Below are positions 6,636 to 11,087 of a DNA stretch of 11,087 nucleotides, in pieces; positions within the stretch are counted from its first letter, which is position 1, and every line of letters begins with the position of its first letter. The position numbers were made by a program, and so were the translations under genes. This DNA comes from Pseudomonadota bacterium (lineage in GTDB: Bacteria; Pseudomonadota; Gammaproteobacteria; Steroidobacterales; Steroidobacteraceae), in assembly GCA_021808195.1 (NCBI GenBank), contig JAKBCE010000080.1, positions 1 to 11,087 of the forward strand, read 5' to 3'. The notes under the pieces were generated by a model. It was not told the DNA's origin, did not search any database, and saw nothing but the letters and a program-made list of their open reading frames with translations.

Positions 6636-9600
6636 GGCGAGTCGATCGGCAGCGGACCCGAGGGGCGCACCGGCACGCCCGCCCACGCCTTCGCCCGGCG
6701 CGCCAGCCGGTCGAAGAACAGATACACCACGGGCGTCGTGAACAGCGTCAACAGCTGACTCAGCAGCAGCCCGCCGGCGATCGACAGACCGAGCGGACGG
6801 CGCAGCTCCGAGCCCGTTCCGGTCCCGAGGATCAGCGGCAGCGCGGCGAACAGCGCCGCCACTGTGGTCATGAGGATGGGCCGAAAGCGCAGCAGCGCCG
6901 CCTCGTAGATCGCCTCGTGCGGACTCTTGCCCTCGGTGCGCTCGGCATTGAGCGCAAAGTCGATCATCATGATCGCGTTCTTCTTCACGATGCCGATCAG
7001 CAGCACGATGCCGATGATGGAGATGATGTCCAGACTCTCCCCGGCCACCATCAGTGCGAGCAGCGCGCCGATGCCCGCCGAGGGCAGCGTCGAGAGAATG
7101 GTGAGCGGATGGATGTAGCTCTCGTAGAGCACCCCGAGCACGATGTACACCGTGGCGATCGCCGCCAGCAGCAGCAGCACCTCGCTGGTGAGGCTCGACT
7201 CGAACGCGAGCGCCTCGCCCTGGAAGGTGGTGCTGATGCTCACCGGCAGCCCGACCTGCCGCTCGGTGGCACGGATCGCGCTCACCGCCGCGCCGAGCGA
7301 GGCCCCCGGGGCGGTATCGAAGGAGAACAGGGCCGCCGGGAACTGGCCGAGGTGATCGAGCATCAGGGGCGCATTCCGCACGCTGATGTGGGCGATGGAG
7401 CCAAGCGGCACCTGCCCGCCGCCCGCCGAGGGAATGTAGAACGTGTTGAGCGCCTGCACCGTCTCGGCGAGCGCCGGGTCGGCGGTGAGGATCACCCGGT
7501 AGTCGTTCGACTGGGTGTAGATCGTCGAGATGATGCGCTGCCCGAACGCATCGTAGAGGGCATTGTCGATGGTTGCATCGGTGATGCCGAAGCGCGCCGC
7601 GGTGGCGTGATCGACGTCGATCTGCACCGTGCGACCGTCTTCGTCATAACTGCTCGACACGTGCGCCAGCTGCGGTGAGCGGCGCAACGCCGCGAGCAGC
7701 TTGCCGACCCACGGGTCGAGGATGGCGCGGCGCGCCGCGCCGAGGATGAACTGATAGCGGGCCCGGCCGCTGATCGAGCTGATGGTCAGGTCCTGCACCG
7801 GCTGCAGCGACAGCTCGATGCCGGGCACGGCGCGCGCCGCGGCGCGCAGCTGATTCATGACTGTGGTGATGCTGGCGGCGCGCGCCTCCTTGGGCTTGAG
7901 GTTGATCAGCATCTGCCCGCTGTTGACGGTCAGGTTGTTGCTGCCCACCCCGATGTAGGAGGTGAGACTCACCACGTTGGGGTTGCGGCGCAGCACCGCC
8001 GCGAGCGCCTGCTGGCGCGCGGCCATGGCCTTGAACGAGATCGACGGCGGCGCGGTGGTGGTGGCCTGCAACAGACCCGTGTCCTGCAGCGGGAAGAAGC
8101 CCTTGGGGATCACGATGTAGAGCGCCACCGTCAGCACCAGCGTGCCGGCGGCGACCCACAGCACCAGGCGCTGGCGCTCGAGCGCCCAGGTGAGTCCGCG
8201 CCCGTAGCGCTCGATGAGCGCATTGAACCAGGCCTCCGCGCGGTGCGCCCAGCGGCCCTGCCGGGCGAGGGTGTCGGCGTGCGGACGCAGCAGCTTCGCG
8301 CACAGCATCGGCACCAGGGTGAGGGAGACCGCCGCGGAGATCAGGATCGAGATCGCGAGCGTGATGGCGAACTCGCGGAACAGCCGGCCGACCACCTCGC
8401 GCATGAACAGCAGCGGGATCAGCACCGCGATCAGCGAGATGGTGAGCGAGACGATGGTGAAGGCGATCTCCCCCGCCCCATCGAGCGCCGCGGCGAGCGG
8501 CCCCTTGCCCTGCTCGATGTGCCGGGAGATGTTCTCGATCATCACGATGGCATCATCGACCACGAATCCCGAGGCGATGGTGAGGGCCATCAGCGAGAGG
8601 TTGTCGAGACTGAATCCGGCGAGATACATCAGCGCGAACGTACCGATCAGCGAGACCGGCACCGAGAGGCTCGGGATGAGGGTGGCCGGGATGCTGCGCA
8701 GGAACAGGAACATCACCAGCACCACGAGCGCCACGGCGAGGGTGAGCTCGAACTCCACGTCCCGCACCGAGGCGCGGATGGTCTCGGTGCGATCGGTGAC
8801 CACGCGCAAAGTGACGTTTGCCGGCAGCGAGGCGCGCAGCTTCGGCAGCAGCTCGCGGATGTTGTTCACCGTCTGGATGACGTTCGCGCCCGGCTGGCGC
8901 TGGATGTTGATCAGCACCGCCGGGGTGGCGTTCATCCAGCTGGCGAGCTGGTTGTTCTCCGAGCCCATCAGCACGCGCGCCACGTTCTTCAGGTACACCG
9001 GGGCGCCGTTGCGGTAGGCGACCACGATGTCGGCGTACTCGGCGGCGCTCTTGATCTGGTCGTTCGCGTCGATGGTGTAGGCGTGCGCGGCGCCATCGAA
9101 GTTGCCCTTCGGCGCGTCCGAATTGGCGTTCGCGATGGTGGTGCGCAGGTCATCGAGGTTCAGCCCGTAGGCGGCGAGCTGATTGAGGTTCGCCTCGATG
9201 CGCACCGCCTGCTTCGGCGCCCCATTCAAGCTCACCAGGCCCACGCCCGAGACCTGCGAGATGCGCTCGGCGATGCGGGTGTCGGCCAGGTTCTGCACCG
9301 CGGTGATGGGCAGTGCGCGCGAGGTCAGCGCCAGCGTCAAGATGGGCGCATCGGCCGGGTTGACCTTGGCGTAGATCGGCGGGGCCGGCAGGCTCGGCGG
9401 CAACAGGCTCTGCGCGGCGTTGATGGCGGCCTGCACCTCGGCCTCGGCCACATCCAGGTTCAGGTTCAGATCGAACTGCAGCGTGATCTGCGAGGCCCCG
9501 GCGGAGGTCTTGGAGGACATCTGGTCGAGTCCCGACATCTGCCCGAACTGCCGCTCGAGCGGCGCGGTCACCGTGGCGCTCATCACATCCGGGCTCGCCC

Positions 9601-9757
9601 CGGGCAGGAAGGTCGACACCACGATGGTCGGGTAGTCAACCTCGGGCAGCGTCGAGACCGGCAGCAGCAGATAGCCGATCGCCCCGAGAATGACGATCGC
9701 GACCATCAGCAGTGAGGTGGCGACCGGCCTCAGGATGTAAGGCCGGGACGGGTTCAT
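6632..9757 (-). CDS. mdtB: RND multidrug efflux permease, MdtB/MuxB type
   Basis: This is the second inner-membrane RND subunit, at 1041 residues almost exactly the length of E. coli MdtB (1040). TM1 is at about 11-33, TM2-TM6 at 337-490, TM7 at 530-549 and TM8-TM12 at 858-1017, with two large periplasmic porter loops between. The proton relay is intact: D401-D402 in GFVVDDAIVMIENI and K926 in GIVKKNAIMMIDFAL. Family motifs include LPEVDYPTIVVSTFLPGASP near the N-terminus, NALYDAFGQRIISTIY, and VLGVLYESYIHPLTILSTLP. In E. coli, MdtB and MdtC act as a B2C heterotrimer that exports bile salts, novobiocin and other drugs, and MdtB was reported to handle mainly proton movement. The start ATG (9755-9757) overlaps the mdtA stop as ATGA and is preceded only by a G-rich stretch, not a clear Shine-Dalgarno. 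It is placed as MdtB and not MdtC by gene order and by lacking the PLSVNHQG signature. Confidence 0.95.
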   Translation of the reverse strand: MNPSRPYILRPVATSLLMVAIVILGAIGYLLLPVSTLPEVDYPTIVVSTFLPGASPDVMSATVTAPLERQFGQMSGLDQMSSKTSAGASQITLQFDLNLNLDVAEAEVQAAINAAQSLLPPSLPAPPIYAKVNPADAPILTLALTSRALPITAVQNLADTRIAERISQVSGVGLVSLNGAPKQAVRIEANLNQLAAYGLNLDDLRTTIANANSDAPKGNFDGAAHAYTIDANDQIKSAAEYADIVVAYRNGAPVYLKNVARVLMGSENNQLASWMNATPAVLINIQRQPGANVIQTVNNIRELLPKLRASLPANVTLRVVTDRTETIRASVRDVEFELTLAVALVVLVMFLFLRSIPATLIPSLSVPVSLIGTFALMYLAGFSLDNLSLMALTIASGFVVDDAIVMIENISRHIEQGKGPLAAALDGAGEIAFTIVSLTISLIAVLIPLLFMREVVGRLFREFAITLAISILISAAVSLTLVPMLCAKLLRPHADTLARQGRWAHRAEAWFNALIERYGRGLTWALERQRLVLWVAAGTLVLTVALYIVIPKGFFPLQDTGLLQATTTAPPSISFKAMAARQQALAAVLRRNPNVVSLTSYIGVGSNNLTVNSGQMLINLKPKEARAASITTVMNQLRAAARAVPGIELSLQPVQDLTISSISGRARYQFILGAARRAILDPWVGKLLAALRRSPQLAHVSSSYDEDGRTVQIDVDHATAARFGITDATIDNALYDAFGQRIISTIYTQSNDYRVILTADPALAETVQALNTFYIPSAGGGQVPLGSIAHISVRNAPLMLDHLGQFPAALFSFDTAPGASLGAAVSAIRATERQVGLPVSISTTFQGEALAFESSLTSEVLLLLAAIATVYIVLGVLYESYIHPLTILSTLPSAGIGALLALMVAGESLDIISIIGIVLLIGIVKKNAIMMIDFALNAERTEGKSPHEAIYEAALLRFRPILMTTVAALFAALPLILGTGTGSELRRPLGLSIAGGLLLSQLLTLFTTPVVYLFFDRLARRAKAWAGVPVRPSGPLPIDSP
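8513..8566. repeat. Direct repeat copy 2 (mdtB TM4 segment)
   Basis: This is the partner of 5391-5444, with three differences over 54 bases and the same orientation and reading frame. It covers the codons for the TM4 proton-relay Asp pair and the conserved IENI-S/T-RHIE that follows. It is listed because the identity exceeds that of the flanking sequence. Confidence 0.7.
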
Positions 9758-11025
9758 GCGTGCGACCCGCCCGGCTTGCCGCCGCGCCGATGCCAGCCCG
9801 CCTTGCGCCCGCCGGCCGCGGCGCGCTCACCGGGGATGCGCACGTGCGCGCCGTCGCGCAGCTGATCGGCGCCATCGGTGACGACGGTCTCCCCGAGCTT
9901 CAGGCCCTTCAGGATCGCGATGTACGCCCCGTCGCTCGGCCCGGTCTGCACGGTGCGCAGACGCACCGTGTCATTGGGCTCGAGCACGTACACGAAGTTG
10001 CTCGCCGGGCCGTTCTGCACCGCCGCGCCCGGCACGACCAGTTGGTTCTTCAGGATGCGCAGCACGAGCTTCACGTTGACGAACTCGTTCGGAAAGAGCT
10101 CGAGAGACTTGTTGCCGAACAGCGCACGCATCTGCAGCGTGCCGGTGGTGGTGTTGATCTGGTTGTCGATGCTATCGAGCCGGCCGGTGGCGATCTGGTG
10201 GCGCATGTCGCGGCTGTAGGCGACGACGGTGAGCGTGCGGCCGGCGTGCGCCTCGCGAAACACCTCGGCGAGCTCGTTCTCGGGCACCGTGAACAGCACC
10301 GACATCGGCTGCATCTCGGTCACCGTGACGATCGGGGTGGTCTGCTCGGCCTGCACGAGATTGCCGAGGTCCACCTGGCGCAGCCCGACGAGCCCGCTCA
10401 CCGGCGTGCTGATGCGGCAGTAGGAGAGGTTGAGCCGGGCGGTCTCGACGGCGGCCTGATCGGCATCGACCATGGCGGCATCCTGGCGCACGGTGCCGAG
10501 CTGGTCCTCGTAGGTCTGGGTGGCGATCGAGTCCTGGGCGAGCAGACGCTTGTAGCGCGCCAGATCGATGCGCGCGGTGGCGAGGGCCGCCTGGGCGGTC
10601 TGCAGCTGGCCGAGCGCCTGATCGAGTGACGCCTGGTAGGGACGCGGATCGATTTCCGCGAGCAGCGCCCCGGCGTGCACCATCTGGCCCTCGCGGAAGG
10701 CGAGCTTCACCAGCGGCCCGCTCACCTGCGGACGCACGTTCACGGTGGCGAGCGGGGTGACGGTGCCGAGCGCCTCGATGATCACCGGCACGTCGCGCGT
10801 GGCGACGCGCGCCACCGCCACCGGCATCGGGCCAGCGGCGGCAAAACGCTTGCGCTGCTGGTCGAGATGCCCGCGGTAGATCGCAAAGGCGAGGAGCAGG
10901 ATGAATGCGCCGAGCCCCAACCAGGCGATGCGCCGGTGCCGGCGGACCGCGGCGAGTTGGGGGGCAGCGGATGCCAGATCGGGCTGGCCACCGTCGTGGG
11001 GTTCCATGGACGGTGAGACTACCAT
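9754..11025 (-). CDS. mdtA: HlyD-family periplasmic adaptor of the RND pump, MdtA/MuxA type
   Basis: This 423-residue membrane-fusion protein bridges the RND permeases and the outer-membrane channel. It has a basic cytoplasmic N-terminus and one membrane anchor (residues 33-49, IAWLGLGAFILLLAFAI). No lipobox is seen, so anchoring is by the helix. The lipoyl-like half-motif VRPQVSGPLVKLAFREGQMV (97-116) is followed by the coiled-coil hairpin (about 125-200) and the second lipoyl half, RISTPVSGLVGLRQVDLGNLV (204-224), very like E. coli MdtA. The beta-barrel and membrane-proximal domains (about 235-397) contain LFPNEFVNVKLVL. The last 25 residues are Gly/Arg/Lys-rich. ATG 11023-11025 is preferred: GGAA lies 7 bases upstream. 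ATG 11005-11007 (Met7) is an alternative with no better site and would lose only six residues. This is the first gene of the four-gene operon and overlaps mdtB by ATGA. Confidence 0.95.
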   Translation of the reverse strand: MVVSPSMEPHDGGQPDLASAAPQLAAVRRHRRIAWLGLGAFILLLAFAIYRGHLDQQRKRFAAAGPMPVAVARVATRDVPVIIEALGTVTPLATVNVRPQVSGPLVKLAFREGQMVHAGALLAEIDPRPYQASLDQALGQLQTAQAALATARIDLARYKRLLAQDSIATQTYEDQLGTVRQDAAMVDADQAAVETARLNLSYCRISTPVSGLVGLRQVDLGNLVQAEQTTPIVTVTEMQPMSVLFTVPENELAEVFREAHAGRTLTVVAYSRDMRHQIATGRLDSIDNQINTTTGTLQMRALFGNKSLELFPNEFVNVKLVLRILKNQLVVPGAAVQNGPASNFVYVLEPNDTVRLRTVQTGPSDGAYIAILKGLKLGETVVTDGADQLRDGAHVRIPGERAAAGGRKAGWHRRGGKPGGSHA

Positions 11026-11026
11026 T

Positions 11027-11052
11027 GCCCGGTTCCGTTCAGGCGACCGGGC
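11027..11052. promoter_or_regulatory. Inverted repeat directly upstream of mdtA (operator or leader hairpin)
   Basis: GCCCGGT (11027-11033) and ACCGGGC (11046-11052) are perfect 7-base inverted arms around a 12-base spacer, ending one base before the mdtA ATG. As DNA this is a dyad that a repressor could bind. As mRNA it would form a stable stem holding the GGA of the probable ribosome-binding site at its loop edge, which could restrict initiation. I see no match to a BaeR box. The function is inferred from position and symmetry only. Confidence 0.4.
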
Positions 11053-11056
11053 GAGC

Positions 11057-11062
11057 TAGAAT
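11057..11062 (+). promoter_or_regulatory. Possible -10 element of a rightward divergent promoter
   Basis: TAGAAT matches TATAAT at five of six positions and reads to the right, away from mdtA, towards a gene that would lie beyond the window. The candidate -35 (TTCCGT at 11033-11038, spacing 18) is weak. On the mdtA strand, CTGACA (11073-11078) and TTGAGA (11063-11068) resemble -35 boxes, but no -10 follows at the right distance. The operon promoter therefore remains unplaced. Confidence 0.2.
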
Positions 11063-11087
11063 TCTCAAGATTTGTCAGGCACTTGTA

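Noticed and set aside
6636..6686. Upstream ATG start for mdtC at 6686
   Set aside because: It would add 17 residues that do not resemble RND N-termini and lie deep in the mdtB 3' end. GTG 6635 gives the standard N-terminus and a 4-base overlap.
8243..9715. 490-codon plus-strand open frame opposite mdtB (with a 351-codon one at 6623-7678)
   Set aside because: Both are antisense to conserved mdtB codons and show long runs of Arg, His, Gln and Asp with no recognisable motif.
11058..11065. Palindrome AGAATTCT upstream of mdtA
   Set aside because: It is an 8-base palindrome with no second copy or linked motif nearby, expected by chance at this length.

Overview
The window is dominated by one minus-strand operon, read from about 11025 down to 1912. 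It encodes a complete tripartite RND drug-efflux system of the MdtABC / MuxABC-OpmB type. The order is a periplasmic adaptor (mdtA-like), two different RND permeases (mdtB-like, then mdtC-like) and a NodT/OprM-type outer-membrane lipoprotein channel. All three junctions are 4-base stop/start overlaps (ATGA, GTGA, ATGA), so the genes are almost certainly co-transcribed and translationally coupled. Both permeases keep the TM4 Asp-Asp pair and the TM10 Lys of the proton relay, so both look able to couple to the proton gradient. The layout matches Pseudomonas muxABC-opmB more closely than E. coli mdtABCD, because the last gene is an outer-membrane channel and not an MFS transporter.

Convergent to the operon, at 796-1800 on the plus strand, lies a gene for a secreted protein of unknown function. 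It has a clear signal sequence and four cysteines. A 111-base convergent gap (1801-1911) separates it from the operon end and holds only a weak bulged hairpin. Bases 1-795 contain no convincing gene. The leftmost part is visibly AT-richer than the operon and looks like intergenic or decayed DNA, although one minus-strand reading frame there (158-394) looks less like a shadow than its neighbours.

The GC-rich coding sequence, the Mdt/Mux-type heteromeric pump and the NodT-type channel lipoprotein point to a high-GC proteobacterium. I favour a gammaproteobacterium of the Xanthomonadales/Nevskiales/Steroidobacterales kind, but this is an impression from composition and gene type, not a proven placement.

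I do not see an undescribed system here. The points worth following up are a 53-residue low-complexity insertion in the MdtC periplasmic region, a near-identical 54-base direct repeat shared by the mdtB and mdtC TM4 segments, start-codon signals that could favour MdtB over MdtC, a perfect inverted repeat directly upstream of mdtA, and the secreted orphan protein. No rRNA, tRNA, CRISPR array or intact insertion sequence was recognised.
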